Of a stretch of DNA of 26,861 nucleotides, positions 19,754 through 26,861 are shown piece after piece. Location of the stretch: the IMG/VR virus record IMGVR_UViG_3300009158_001897, positions 1 through 26,861 of that record; one strand, given 5' to 3'. Below the pieces are notes generated by a model that saw only the letters and a program-made list of their open reading frames with translations, did no database searches and was not told the DNA's origin. How positions within the stretch are numbered: the stretch's first letter is position 1; every line of letters begins with the position of its first letter. Source of the DNA: a virus. A program made the position numbers and the translations under genes.

Positions 19754-19968
19754 GCCAACTCTTTCTCAATATCCTGAATAGTTGGACAAGGATAAAGACG
19801 AGTACATCCTTCACAGATATATTCATTCTTTGTTGGCACCCAATCAGGTATTTTATGTGGCTTATGCAACTCTATTACTGCACGAAGAGCAAAGTATGGA
19901 GTTTCTGGAGTACGACTATTCATATACTGCTCACTGTTTACAATAAATAACAGTTCATCGTGTGTCAT
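19750..19968 (-). CDS. Small Cys-containing hypothetical protein (72 residues)
   Basis: ATG start, overlapping the preceding stop by 4 nt (ATGA). A helical N-terminal part (DELLFIVNSEQYM) is followed by ALRAVIELH and a C-terminal YICEGCTRLYPCPTIQDIE. The CxxC...YPCPT ending is familiar to me from short actinophage proteins of unknown role. Probably metal binding. Confidence 0.65.
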   Translation of the reverse strand: MTHDELLFIVNSEQYMNSRTPETPYFALRAVIELHKPHKIPDWVPTKNEYICEGCTRLYPCPTIQDIEKELA

Positions 19969-20219
19969 CTGGCTCGCTTTATCCTTTGAATAGATCGGGT
20001 AAGTTCTTTTATCTTATCAAGATTATTTACACCATCTTCTTCCAGAAGGGTATAAATCTTTTGATTCATTAACTGTATTGTCTGCTCAATAGTTTTCACA
20101 ATCGTTTCTACCTCCTGTTCAATCTCCAACGCTACAGCCTCTCTAATAGATTGCTCTGGATCTTTATAGAAAGATGCCTGAGCATTACAAAGGCTGCAAG
20201 GATGGAATACTTCTGACAT
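19965..20219 (-). CDS. Small protein with CxxC and coiled coil (84 residues)
   Basis: TAATG-coupled start. CSLC at 8-11 is followed by a long helix (residues about 22-80, AVALEIEQEVETIVKTIEQT) with heptad-like hydrophobic spacing, so an oligomeric coiled coil is likely. Function unknown. Confidence 0.65.
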   Translation of the reverse strand: MSEVFHPCSLCNAQASFYKDPEQSIREAVALEIEQEVETIVKTIEQTIQLMNQKIYTLLEEDGVNNLDKIKELTRSIQRIKRAR

Positions 20220-20386
20220 TACTTCTTCTTCGCTACCTTCTTGACTGGCTTTGCATCTTCAAGTTCTTCTGCCCATAACTCAAACTGGTGCATCATAATA
20301 ACCTCGTGTAGTTTTAATTTAACGTAGGTAACAAGCTGCCATACTGCTATTAGTGCAACACCGGTCCAAAATAATTCTAAGTTCAT
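20219..20386 (-). CDS. Small single-span membrane protein (55 residues)
   Basis: The ATG at 20386 overlaps the ATPase stop (ATGA), and the frame ends in a TAATG overlap with the next gene. Residues about 3-22 (LELFWTGVALIAVWQLVTYV) are hydrophobic; the C-terminus is very basic (KPVKKVAKKK). Exact coupling at both ends supports it. It could anchor something at the membrane; function unknown. Confidence 0.6.
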   Translation of the reverse strand: MNLELFWTGVALIAVWQLVTYVKLKLHEVIMMHQFELWAEELEDAKPVKKVAKKK

Positions 20387-21213
20387 AACTCTCCCATCGC
20401 TGAATGTCTATAACTTCTACCTTGCGAATCGGAATCTCCGATCTGACAAGTCGAATAGTTTACAAATAAGGAAGCGTAATCGCTTCCATCAGCAGAGTGT
20501 GGTCCAAATCTGTTCTTGACTGGAGCAACTCTTAATATAGATTCCATCGGATTGAAGGCCAATGTAACTATCAGTGAAGGTAACTGTGAGATCTTACCGT
20601 GAATAGCCCGTCTAGGTGGTGGCATATCAGACTTACCAAACTCACTTTGTTCGCTGGTGTGATGAAGCACCAGTAAGCAAGCCTCGGTAGTACGAGCAAG
20701 GTGATGGAACTCAGTCATAATTGTCCGAAGTCCAGACCACTCGTTCTCTTGTTCTGCTACCACGTTAGACAAGTTATCTACAACTATTAACTCTGGTGGC
20801 ATACCGTAAAGTTCTATGTATGCCTTAACTTCCAGCTCGATATCATCCAGACTAGGTGACGGATTAAATACCCAACGGATATTACCGAGCTGACTTAATT
20901 GATAGCGATAGAAGTTTGAAGTTAACTCCAAGTTCTGCTCTACCATCAACTGACTGTGGTTACTTAGATGTGCTGCTGATCTAATTGCAACTGTAGTTGT
21001 ATCAGTATCAGCAGAAAAGAATAAGGTTGGAACTTTGGTTTTAATTGCATAGATCAAAGCGAACATAGATTTACCAGCATTTGGTTGCGCTGCAACCATA
21101 CAGACCTGTCCCCTACGGAACTTGATCTGCTTGGCTGCTAGTGAGCGCCACGCATCGGGAAGAGGCACAGCTTTTGACTGCGTACCTTTCCACGCTCGCT
21201 GCAAATCAAGCAA
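20383..21213 (-). CDS. RecA/DnaB-type ATPase, probable replicative helicase or helicase loader-like
   Basis: A 276-residue protein. The start is TTG at 21213 with GGAGGG 5 nt upstream, overlapping the whiB stop. Walker A QPNAGKS at 43-49 (Lys48) and Walker B ELIVVDN at 141-147 (Asp146) are clear. LVLHHTSE near 190 matches the sensor strand of RecA-fold ATPases (LVLHHTN/QLN), and the arginine-containing C-terminal part (APVKNRFG near 231) matches DnaB/RadA-type (KNR.G) motifs. It lacks the DnaB N-terminal domain, so it is a core-only version. It likely unwinds the fork with the primase encoded downstream. Confidence 0.75.
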   Translation of the reverse strand: MLDLQRAWKGTQSKAVPLPDAWRSLAAKQIKFRRGQVCMVAAQPNAGKSMFALIYAIKTKVPTLFFSADTDTTTVAIRSAAHLSNHSQLMVEQNLELTSNFYRYQLSQLGNIRWVFNPSPSLDDIELEVKAYIELYGMPPELIVVDNLSNVVAEQENEWSGLRTIMTEFHHLARTTEACLLVLHHTSEQSEFGKSDMPPPRRAIHGKISQLPSLIVTLAFNPMESILRVAPVKNRFGPHSADGSDYASLFVNYSTCQIGDSDSQGRSYRHSAMGEL

Positions 21214-21487
21214 ATTTACCCTCCAACGACTTAAACTTTATCCCTGTTTTCTTACGTATCATACTTCGTTCATACTCTGTAGCCCCACCCCAGATACCAA
21301 AGGATTCGTGCCTTACTCCCCAGTCCAAACAATCTTTCTGGAACGGACAGTTACCACATACTTTTTTAACAGTTGCCAATTGTCTAAATCCGTACTTGGT
21401 TGTCGCACCAACTGTTTGATCTGCGTAGAAAACATCCGTACCCATTTCTCTACAGGGTGGGTTTTCAAATTCCCAAGGTGGCAACAT
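21206..21487 (-). CDS. whiB: WhiB-family [4Fe-4S] transcription regulator
   Basis: A 93-residue protein with all four cluster cysteines: C12, C44 and C47 (CGNC) and C53, and the GIWGG turn at 64-68 followed by ATEYERSMIRKKTG, the basic DNA-contacting tail. WhiB proteins are found in Actinobacteria and their phages; they bind a 4Fe-4S cluster and the primary sigma factor. A phage copy usually modulates host transcription, sometimes superinfection. It lies between a Cys-containing protein and the ATPase. This gene is the best host clue in the window. Confidence 0.92.
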   Translation of the reverse strand: MLPPWEFENPPCREMGTDVFYADQTVGATTKYGFRQLATVKKVCGNCPFQKDCLDWGVRHESFGIWGGATEYERSMIRKKTGIKFKSLEGKFA

Positions 21488-21498
21488 ATTTACCCTGA

Positions 21499-21876
21499 CT
21501 ACAGGTAAATGTTTTTACATTTGTCCGTTGACTCTTTAGGAGCCGCGCACATATAACCTCTCCAAGGTCCCTTATTTCCTACACCTTCACGATAAGTCAT
21601 TCCTCCGTGACGGCAATCTGGTGCATTAGCAGCAGCACTAGCAGAAGCTACTGACAGTGCTGATGCTGGTGCTGTAGGTGCTATTGATGATGCTGGTCTA
21701 AGTGATGCCACTCCACGTAATGATTGTGATGTTGACATAATTAGAGTAGCAAGATCTTGAATGGTAGTTAGATGTTGTTCAAGTTCTGCTTGATTAGCAG
21801 CATAGATATTTATCATATCTCCATCTTTTTCCCACTTAAAGTTAATCTGTAACTTTGTGCTTGGATCACTCGCCAT
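21499..21876 (-). CDS. Hypothetical protein with Ala/Ser linker and Cys/His tail (125 residues)
   Basis: ATG start, overlapping the nuclease gene end by 11 nt. An N-terminal part (LQINFKWEKDGDMINIYAAN) leads to a helix, then an Ala/Ser/Pro linker (60-85). The C-terminal part reads CRHGGMTYREGVGNKGPWRG, then YMCAAP and CKNIYL, a likely zinc site (C, H, C, C). I recall similar ‘HG...G..kGpW..y.C’ tails in actinophage replication regions. Single-strand DNA binding is conceivable, unproven. Confidence 0.65.
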   Translation of the reverse strand: MASDPSTKLQINFKWEKDGDMINIYAANQAELEQHLTTIQDLATLIMSTSQSLRGVASLRPASSIAPTAPASALSVASASAAANAPDCRHGGMTYREGVGNKGPWRGYMCAAPKESTDKCKNIYL

Positions 21877-22840
21877 CTAAATCATTTCCTCCCGTTTGTT
21901 TAACCGACTTGACTTCAAGCCGGAGACTTTCTTTACCTGTCTTTGTTGGTAGAAAACCAAGTAACTTTTCTACTTCATCAGAATCCACTGTACGCCTTCC
22001 GGCGATTGGTGTCCAGATAACTTGAATACCATCATCTGTAACTCCAGTGTGGCCTTCTAACAGAACCTTAATCTCATCCTTAACCTTAGTCAACTCTTTT
22101 ATCTTTTGATCTGTATCAAGGTATTGAACTGCTGCATTACTAACGCTGTACTCAGCTAAGCGCACCATAGGTGCTTCATCTTTTTTTATACCGGTACAAC
22201 CAACCTCACCAGATTCATCATAGAACTTACAGTAGAACCGGCAGTAAGAAACTGCATCCTTCTCTGGTGCTGGAACTGTATCTGTTGCTTTGATTTCATC
22301 CAACCAGGCAAGTGCTTCTAGCGCGATTAATTCGTTATATGGTTCTGAGTACATAATTACATCGCGCTCATCACCATCACGGGAGATAGCCACCAGTGCT
22401 ACTGTGTCAACAGGATTACCTGCACCGTGTTTCATCAGGTATCCGTATGTCTGGACTTGCCAGATCTGTTGCTTGCTTGGGAAGTATCCTAGTGTCTTGG
22501 ACTTTACTGTCTTCCAATCCACAATCATCTTTTCTTCAGGTATGTAGCAGTCAACGTGCGCTTTCATACCATTGAAAGCTACCTCAGTTTCAAGCCAAAA
22601 CTTTATACCCTGCGGATCTGCCTTACTTAAAGCTGCTTCTATCTCAGTGTGGATAGCAGTACCCATAATCGCTGCGAGTTTAAGGTCATTGGTGTTAGTT
22701 TCAGGTTGTGAATTTAACCGATAGAATACTTTTCTACGGCACGAACCTAACTCCGATGGACCGATCTCTGGTTGTAGTGATCTGGCGCGACCGGAATCTT
22801 TGTTCCGTAGCGCCGTGATTAGCTCATCTATTACATTCAT
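21866..22840 (-). CDS. Cas4/RecB-like PD-(D/E)XK exonuclease with probable Fe-S cluster
   Basis: 324 residues from the ATG at 22840, which has AGGAGG 5 nt upstream; an upstream in-frame start at 22900 lacks one. Active site: H64 (GTAIHTE), D97 (AHVDCYI), D108 and K110 (IVDWKTVK), then QVQTYGYLM (128-136), the RecB-type Q/Y motif. Cysteines C34 (GSCRRK) and C200, C204 and C215 (YCRFYCKF...GC) match the Cas4 four-Cys iron-sulfur pattern. The last 90 residues form a helical and beta-rich extension. It probably resects DNA ends for recombination. First gene of the leftward replication operon. Confidence 0.8.
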   Translation of the reverse strand: MNVIDELITALRNKDSGRARSLQPEIGPSELGSCRRKVFYRLNSQPETNTNDLKLAAIMGTAIHTEIEAALSKADPQGIKFWLETEVAFNGMKAHVDCYIPEEKMIVDWKTVKSKTLGYFPSKQQIWQVQTYGYLMKHGAGNPVDTVALVAISRDGDERDVIMYSEPYNELIALEALAWLDEIKATDTVPAPEKDAVSYCRFYCKFYDESGEVGCTGIKKDEAPMVRLAEYSVSNAAVQYLDTDQKIKELTKVKDEIKVLLEGHTGVTDDGIQVIWTPIAGRRTVDSDEVEKLLGFLPTKTGKESLRLEVKSVKQTGGNDLDGE

Positions 22841-23062
22841 TGTTCCTCCTAAGAGCGAGTGTACTCCCACCAGAGAAGTAATCCAAAGATTGTGTGTCAC
22901 CCTCGGCGTGTCGCTTCGGAGAATGTGTGTACAATACGAGCCATAGGCGAGTTACAGTACAGGGGTGGCTTGAGGCCACCCATACGGTACCGTCTAGAAT
23001 GGCCTAAATCGCCCTGCTTTAAGGCGTGTCGGGCCGTTTTCTCAACGAGGTAGGGTGATTGT
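22841..23062. other. Divergent control region between nuclease and zinc-ribbon genes
   Basis: 222 bp without a gene. It holds the hairpin GGGTGGC/GCCACCC (22963-22969 with 22975-22981), the palindrome ACGGTACCGT, a rightward promoter candidate and a TACAAT box (22930-22935). On the minus strand TTGAGA, 17 nt and TTAAAG (starting near 23046) is a weak candidate for the leftward operon. No transcript start can be fixed by sequence alone. Confidence 0.5.
22970..23000 (+). promoter_or_regulatory. Rightward promoter with palindromic operator in the spacer
   Basis: TTGAGG (22970-22975), 19-nt spacer, TAGAAT (22995-23000). The perfect palindrome ACGGTACCGT (22984-22993) fills the spacer, where a dimeric repressor would block polymerase. 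The spacing is long, so this is a weak to moderate call. It would drive the isolated gene at 23063. Confidence 0.4.
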
Positions 23063-23287
23063 ATGGGTAAGGATATTTGGGAGGCTCACCTCCCTGATAA
23101 ACGGGGAATTGATCTCCGAGGTACTCCTACTCATAAATGCGTATGTGGTAATGGACTTTTTGTAATGATCGGTGCTTTCGAGGATAGTGAATTAGCCTTC
23201 TATTTCCTTGATGCCGAGTGCCTTAACTGTGGGAATCTGGTGACTCTACCTACTCCAGTGGACTATGACCAGGACTCACTAATTTAA
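23063..23287 (+). CDS. Isolated rightward zinc-ribbon protein (74 residues)
   Basis: ATG with GAGGTAGGGTG upstream. C26 and C28 (HKCVCGNG) and C53 and C56 (CLNCGN) form a zinc ribbon around a beta-rich core (LAFYFLDAE). The gene stands alone on the plus strand between two leftward operons, with its own promoter/operator and a terminator after it. That layout suggests a regulator or an early takeover protein rather than a structural one. Function unknown. Confidence 0.75.
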   Translation: MGKDIWEAHLPDKRGIDLRGTPTHKCVCGNGLFVMIGAFEDSELAFYFLDAECLNCGNLVTLPTPVDYDQDSLI

Positions 23288-23292
23288 GGCAT

Positions 23293-23329
23293 AAAAAAAG
23301 AGGGCCGCCCCTTACGGGAACGGCCCTTT
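23293..23329. terminator. Strong intrinsic terminator, mainly leftward
   Basis: GGGCCG (23302-23307) pairs with CGGCCC (23321-23326); inside, CCC/GGG can extend the stem. On the minus strand it is followed by TCTTTTTTT (A-run at 23293-23299 on plus), so it ends the leftward lysis operon. On the plus strand the TTTG after the stem is weaker and would end the 23063 gene. Confidence 0.8.
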
Positions 23330-23344
23330 GCCTCGCAGTAAAAC

Positions 23345-23539
23345 TTATACTTTGCTGTAGTGCTTAGCTTTCTTGTCTAATGCCTTCATTCCTGGACCAG
23401 CAAATGAAGATAAAAATACAGTGGCATATGCCTTTGGATCTGTAATTCCAGCCATATACAAAGCAATACAAGATGCTACGCCAGCCCGTAGGTAGGACAT
23501 CAACATAGCCTGCGCTTTGTCTTTAGTAACTTGAGTCAT
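23345..23539 (-). CDS. Small hydrophobic protein, candidate holin
   Basis: A 64-residue protein with two weakly hydrophobic segments (about 15-31, YLRAGVASCIALYMAG; about 37-52, AYATVFLSSFAGPGMKAL) and a basic C-terminus (DKKAKHYSKV). Size, two spans, basic tail and place directly after the endolysin gene fit a class II-like holin. The segments are not strongly hydrophobic, so this stays tentative. Last gene before the leftward terminator. Confidence 0.5.
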   Translation of the reverse strand: MTQVTKDKAQAMLMSYLRAGVASCIALYMAGITDPKAYATVFLSSFAGPGMKALDKKAKHYSKV

Positions 23540-23541
23540 TA

Positions 23542-23985
23542 TTAGCCTTCCTTTTTAGGTAAAGGTTTTACCTTAGCCTTTACTTTATTTATTACCTTCG
23601 CCTTACCAAGCCAAGGAAACCAAGGAGATGTATCTGTACCAGCGGTATCTTTGATTGATATGTGAAGATGTACTGGATGTGCGTAACCGTCAAAGTCACG
23701 ATCACCCTTTTCCTTGGACCAGATGCGACCTTGGAAAATCAAGTACTTGACCCTTGGGTCACTCTGTAATTCTACAAATGCTTGCTTGCAATCAATACCA
23801 TCTTTAGGATCGTGGGTTAGATCGCAGGCATAGCCTGAGTTATGATCTGAGTTAGGATTTTTGGATAAATGGGCCTTGCTTGGCAGCAAACCATCTGATG
23901 CCTTCTTGCGCTTTGGTTTCAATGCTGTCGCTTGACGAAGTACAGCTATCGCTGCTGGTTGTGCTGCTCTTGCTAGTGGTATCAT
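23542..23985 (-). CDS. Endolysin, M15-type (LAS) peptidoglycan peptidase
   Basis: A 147-residue protein with the M15/LAS zinc site HxxGxAxD (H48, G51, A53, D55 in SDHNSGYACDL) and HLH near 106-108 (AHPVHLHIS). DPRVKYLIFQGRIWS (76-90) is the usual strand and helix between them. Enzymes of this family cleave peptide cross-links or stem peptides in peptidoglycan. No signal peptide, so release depends on a holin, as encoded next to it. The Lys/Pro-rich C-terminus (KVKAKVKPLPKKEG) could bind the cell wall. Start coupled to the upstream gene (ATGA). Confidence 0.8.
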   Translation of the reverse strand: MIPLARAAQPAAIAVLRQATALKPKRKKASDGLLPSKAHLSKNPNSDHNSGYACDLTHDPKDGIDCKQAFVELQSDPRVKYLIFQGRIWSKEKGDRDFDGYAHPVHLHISIKDTAGTDTSPWFPWLGKAKVINKVKAKVKPLPKKEG

Positions 23986-24200
23986 TTTTTCTCCAGTAGT
24001 AATCGGTAGATGTCATCAACTCTGTTCTCTAATCTTTCTAATCTGGCTGTGTTTTTTGTAACGGAGTCCTTCATACTTGACCCGCCATTGGGACGAAGTT
24101 CCATTAGGAAAGATTTTACCATCCATCGGATTCCCATACTTACGGTAGCCAGTACACCTAAAAGTCCAGATACAAACATTACCCAGTCAGTAGCGCTCAT
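23982..24200 (-). CDS. Membrane-anchored coiled-coil protein (72 residues), lysis cassette
   Basis: One N-terminal transmembrane segment (residues about 5-28, DWVMFVSGLLGVLATVSMGI), then a C-terminal coiled coil (NTARLERLENRVDDIYRLLL). The same layout is found in holin-associated or antiholin-like proteins beside endolysins. ATG overlaps the structural gene stop. It could be the holin instead of the 64-residue protein. Confidence 0.65.
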   Translation of the reverse strand: MSATDWVMFVSGLLGVLATVSMGIRWMVKSFLMELRPNGGSSMKDSVTKNTARLERLENRVDDIYRLLLEKK

Positions 24201-26122
24201 CAGACTGTTCTAACTGTTACTAATAAAATACCGCCAAATCCACTAAATCTTTTATCCGTTGGAGTTTTATTCATAAAGTCCATCTCTTCAATCAATCCGA
24301 TGTAAACTTCTCCGGTACGGAAATCCTCAACTCTTACTGTATTGCCTTGGCTTTCCAAGGTCTCTATGTCGTACAGTCTGTCGTAGGCTCTTCCGTCATA
24401 ACCAACCTCATTACCAAAGGCATCTGATTCGTGGTCATAACAGGCTAAAGGGTATTGAATTAAGCGCTGGCGTGGTACGCCAGGTAATGATTTAAGTTGA
24501 TAGCCAGTAAGTAAAGGTCCTAGTAAGGTGTTAGTGCTTGATCTACTTATCGTAAACTTAAAGCCTAGATACTGTTGACCACCGGCAGGGTATGGAATAC
24601 CTATCTCGCTTACACCAGATCCCTGTGCAAAGGAACCAATATTGTATTCAACACCAGCACTATCAACGGAGTTGATCTGAAAAGCACCATTTGTATTATC
24701 AATCTTAGGTAACAGCAACTTGAATATCTTATTTTCTAATGTGTTATATCTGATGTAACCAGTTTGTAAATAGCCACTAGCTACCAATGATGTTGTTGAT
24801 TCAGCCCAGACATTATTACCTGTAGTAAATGCTATACGATCTGAGTTGCCAAAAAAAGCAATTTGAGTAGCAGCAGCACTAACACCGGTAGCAATCAAGT
24901 CCCAAGCATAAGGAAATACTATTGCATTACCAATAACTGTGGATAAATCTATGCGAAGCAACCCTGCTTCGCCATCTACTGTAGTAGTTACATAAGCAAA
25001 ACGATCAGCAAAAGAAACATCATTACAAGCAGCATCGCTGTAAAGTAATGGACCGTAGGAGATATCTCCCTCTGCGGATACCACACCTACTCGCACTCCC
25101 TTGCTAGTAGCAAGGACTGCATAAGTTCCAAGGTAAACATCAAAGCCGTTAATACGTTCACCTGCTGGTAGATCTACAGTAACTGTAGGTGTTCTAAGGG
25201 TTGGAAATCCAAGTGTGTTGGCTACGGCTGTATCTAAAGTAATCTTAAAGATGGAACTTGAGGTTCCATTAGGATCATATCCTGCTACATAGATAGCAAC
25301 CGGTCCCTCAGCGATAGCAGACCATACCCAAGATGTGTTTGGATGAGTGTATAAAGCGGTAGGTAATGCGGCAGAACCCGAAGCATTAGCATTTAATTCG
25401 TACAATATATTTTGTCTGGCTAAGAATAAACGTTGTTTAACATAACGCATAGTAGCTCTGGTTGTAGAAGGAGCATCGTAGATCTCAGAATCTGTTGGGC
25501 TTGCTCCTACTAAACCTCTATGTACTTTTGTACCGTTAATAAAGTAATAGTTAGATCCATCATTAGTAAGTGAAAAAATGGTTGATGGTGTACCAGCTTG
25601 GGCAATAGTAGAAGAAACAGCAGCAGAGGTGATCTTCTTTAATGCAGTTCCATCTGTGATGTAGATACAGTCATTAGTGCCATCATTGACACCAATCAAT
25701 TGACCTGCCGCAGCACCACTATAAAATACTGCTGTGTCATTAAGAAGGGTTGCTTGACCCTTTGTCCATACATCTAAACCTTTAGACTCAGTAAATTGGA
25801 ATCGCAAAGATTCATCCTGAGCTGGCTCAAAATACTTAATCCCCGCTCCTAAATGGAACGAGGATTGGGATCTAAACCACCAGCCAGTGAGCGACTGCTC
25901 ACCCGCTTCTCGCGTTTGATCGTATTGTTGTTTCTGATACTTAGCAGTTACTCTGCGGTAAGGAGTCTCATCACTGGTACTCATAAAAAATGGCAGAGTG
26001 TTAATTGCTACATCGTAACCAAAGTCAGAAGGTAAGTATGAGACAGATGATGAAGGATTTGACAATGGAAAAGCAATATCGCGGTAGGCACCACTTTCAG
26101 TAATATCATTACCGTAAGCCAT
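24200..26122 (-). CDS. Large beta-rich virion protein, probable tail or adsorption component
   Basis: A 640-residue protein, ATG start with AAGGAG 4 nt upstream. It is rich in Ser, Thr, Gly, Asn and Tyr with many short strands. Repeating segments such as LIGVNDGTNDCIYITDGTAL, YYFINGTKVHRG and VLATSKGVRVGVVSAEGDIS look like blades of a beta-propeller. The C-terminal 150 residues include a compact domain (YLGFKFTISRSSTNTLLGPL). Position between the fibre-like gene and the lysis genes suggests a tail tip or tube-associated protein. No enzyme motif seen. Confidence 0.7.
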   Translation of the reverse strand: MAYGNDITESGAYRDIAFPLSNPSSSVSYLPSDFGYDVAINTLPFFMSTSDETPYRRVTAKYQKQQYDQTREAGEQSLTGWWFRSQSSFHLGAGIKYFEPAQDESLRFQFTESKGLDVWTKGQATLLNDTAVFYSGAAAGQLIGVNDGTNDCIYITDGTALKKITSAAVSSTIAQAGTPSTIFSLTNDGSNYYFINGTKVHRGLVGASPTDSEIYDAPSTTRATMRYVKQRLFLARQNILYELNANASGSAALPTALYTHPNTSWVWSAIAEGPVAIYVAGYDPNGTSSSIFKITLDTAVANTLGFPTLRTPTVTVDLPAGERINGFDVYLGTYAVLATSKGVRVGVVSAEGDISYGPLLYSDAACNDVSFADRFAYVTTTVDGEAGLLRIDLSTVIGNAIVFPYAWDLIATGVSAAATQIAFFGNSDRIAFTTGNNVWAESTTSLVASGYLQTGYIRYNTLENKIFKLLLPKIDNTNGAFQINSVDSAGVEYNIGSFAQGSGVSEIGIPYPAGGQQYLGFKFTISRSSTNTLLGPLLTGYQLKSLPGVPRQRLIQYPLACYDHESDAFGNEVGYDGRAYDRLYDIETLESQGNTVRVEDFRTGEVYIGLIEEMDFMNKTPTDKRFSGFGGILLVTVRTV

Positions 26123-26219
26123 TGTTCTCCTTTGATTTCATCTGTTCATCTAATGGGTCAGACCTATACTCCCAAGTAGGGATATCTTCTGTTGTGCAAT
26201 TACCTGTCAGTAAAGACAT
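26109..26219 (-). CDS. Very short protein (36 residues) before the structural gene
   Basis: ATG at 26219, with AAAGG 2-3 nt upstream, 5 nt after the fibre gene stop. The frame overlaps the 24200-26122 gene start by 14 nt and contains its ribosome site. The product is polar (MSLLTGNCTTEDIPTWEY). It fills the gap exactly and may serve mainly for translational coupling. Confidence 0.4.
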   Translation of the reverse strand: MSLLTGNCTTEDIPTWEYRSDPLDEQMKSKENNGLR

Positions 26220-26224
26220 TACCT

Positions 26225-26861
26225 TTACGCAAACTTTGTTTGTGATGCAAGAACAGAGTATGTAGGAGTACCGGATAGTTTTGTAATGTTGTATGTGTAA
26301 ACATCTACTGAAGAAGCGTTACCCGCTATTGGTGCTGTGCCACCCTGCCATTTAGTAGTAACACCAGTAGTAGTACCATCAATTTGTACCGCAGTATTGT
26401 AGTAAGCAGTTGCTCCGTTGGTTACTGAGAATACAACAGTTACTGAATTGTTGGTACTCATAAGAGATGCAAGAGTGGTGCTTGCATCCCCCCGAACGTT
26501 TACTACAAAGTTTCCGCTTGCATTTGTGGTGTAATAAAGAACTGCTTGTGTTTTGTAATCATAATTGACAGTACCGGTAGCTGCTGTTGCAGATATTGTG
26601 TTAATCTCCTGTGGAGATTTTAAGGTTGCATAATTGCTATTTGGAGAAGTAAGGGTTTTGTTTGTAAGGGTATCTGTTGTAGCCTTACCGACAAGAGTGT
26701 CAGTTGAGGTAGGTAATGTAAGAGTTCCAGTGTTGGTAATTGTTGATATCACAGGTGCTGTAGAAAATGTCTTAGCGCCAGTAATTGTCTGTGAACCAGA
26801 GGTTGTTACAGCGATAACTACTGTATCTTCAAAGTGTTGGGCATCATTACCAGTAAATACG
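26225..26861 (-). CDS. Tail-fibre-like protein, C-terminal part (5' end outside window)
   Basis: The frame is open to the right edge (211 codons visible), so the GTG at 26752 is internal. Fibre-type repeats are clear: SGSQTITGAKTFSTAPVI and TDTLVGKATTDTLTNKTLTS, patterns common in phage fibres where short trimeric strands repeat. The C-terminus is Thr/Asn/Gly-rich with many Tyr (TVNYDYKTQAVLYYTTNASG), as in a receptor-facing beta domain. Likely virion surface protein for host binding. Confidence 0.75.
   Translation of the reverse strand, partial: VFTGNDAQHFEDTVVIAVTTSGSQTITGAKTFSTAPVISTITNTGTLTLPTSTDTLVGKATTDTLTNKTLTSPNSNYATLKSPQEINTISATAATGTVNYDYKTQAVLYYTTNASGNFVVNVRGDASTTLASLMSTNNSVTVVFSVTNGATAYYNTAVQIDGTTTGVTTKWQGGTAPIAGNASSVDVYTYNITKLSGTPTYSVLASQTKFA

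Noticed and set aside
22930-22935. TACAAT as a main rightward promoter -10
   Set aside because: No acceptable -35 at 16-19 nt and no extended -10; kept only as a minor remark.
1-26861. tRNA genes, CRISPR arrays, integrase or insertion sequences
   Set aside because: Read for on both strands; no cloverleaf with conserved TTC loop, no regular repeat-spacer array, no recombinase motifs or terminal inverted repeats with a transposase were seen.

Overview
The window looks like part of a tailed-phage genome (or a circularly permuted phage contig) that infects an actinobacterium. The main evidence for the host is a WhiB-type regulator with all four cluster cysteines and a GIWGG turn. The moderate G+C content, dense packing, many 1-8 nt start/stop overlaps and frequent GTG/TTG starts suggest a freshwater actinobacterial phage, but that is inference. 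I see no integrase, tRNA, CRISPR array or insertion sequence.

Layout. (1) 1-10390, all leftward: large terminase, a basic small protein, portal, three small proteins, a 1589-residue virion-associated protein, a 221-residue protein and a gene cut by the left edge. (2) 10391-11098: about 700 bp without a credible gene, holding two perfect DnaA boxes at the terminase start, a run of hairpins including a leftward terminator, and a GC-rich array of phased repeats. (3) 11099-16553, rightward: many very small early genes, a DnaN-like sliding clamp, a string of CxxC mini-proteins, a secreted lytic transglycosylase-like protein and a C5 cytosine methyltransferase split into two frames. (4) A bidirectional terminator at 16592-16628. 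(5) 16627-22840, leftward replication/regulation block: FmdB-like zinc ribbon, nuclease-like protein, sigma-like protein, Toprim and CHC2 primase parts, resolvase-like nuclease, RecA/DnaB-like ATPase, WhiB and a Cas4/RecB-like exonuclease. (6) One rightward zinc-ribbon gene at 23063. (7) A terminator near 23300, then leftward lysis and tail genes (holin candidate, M15 peptidase, membrane protein, 640-residue structural protein, fibre-like protein) running off the right edge. Late leftward genes at both edges suggest one late unit that wraps around a circular map, with capsid and other tail genes outside the window.

The most unusual part is the control system of the rightward region. Three promoters share TTGA-type -35 boxes, exactly 17-nt spacers and TA(G/C)CCT -10 boxes. 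Two of them lie inside 62-nt inverted repeats of identical geometry whose outer arms differ by compensating changes and whose left arms contain the upstream gene's stop codon. Five genes carry the same TAAGGGGTA element 3-4 nt before ATG. Other strong points are an overprinted gene inside the transglycosylase gene, a second conserved-looking frame inside the methyltransferase, and two enzymes (primase and methyltransferase) that both need a +1 shift to be read as one chain.
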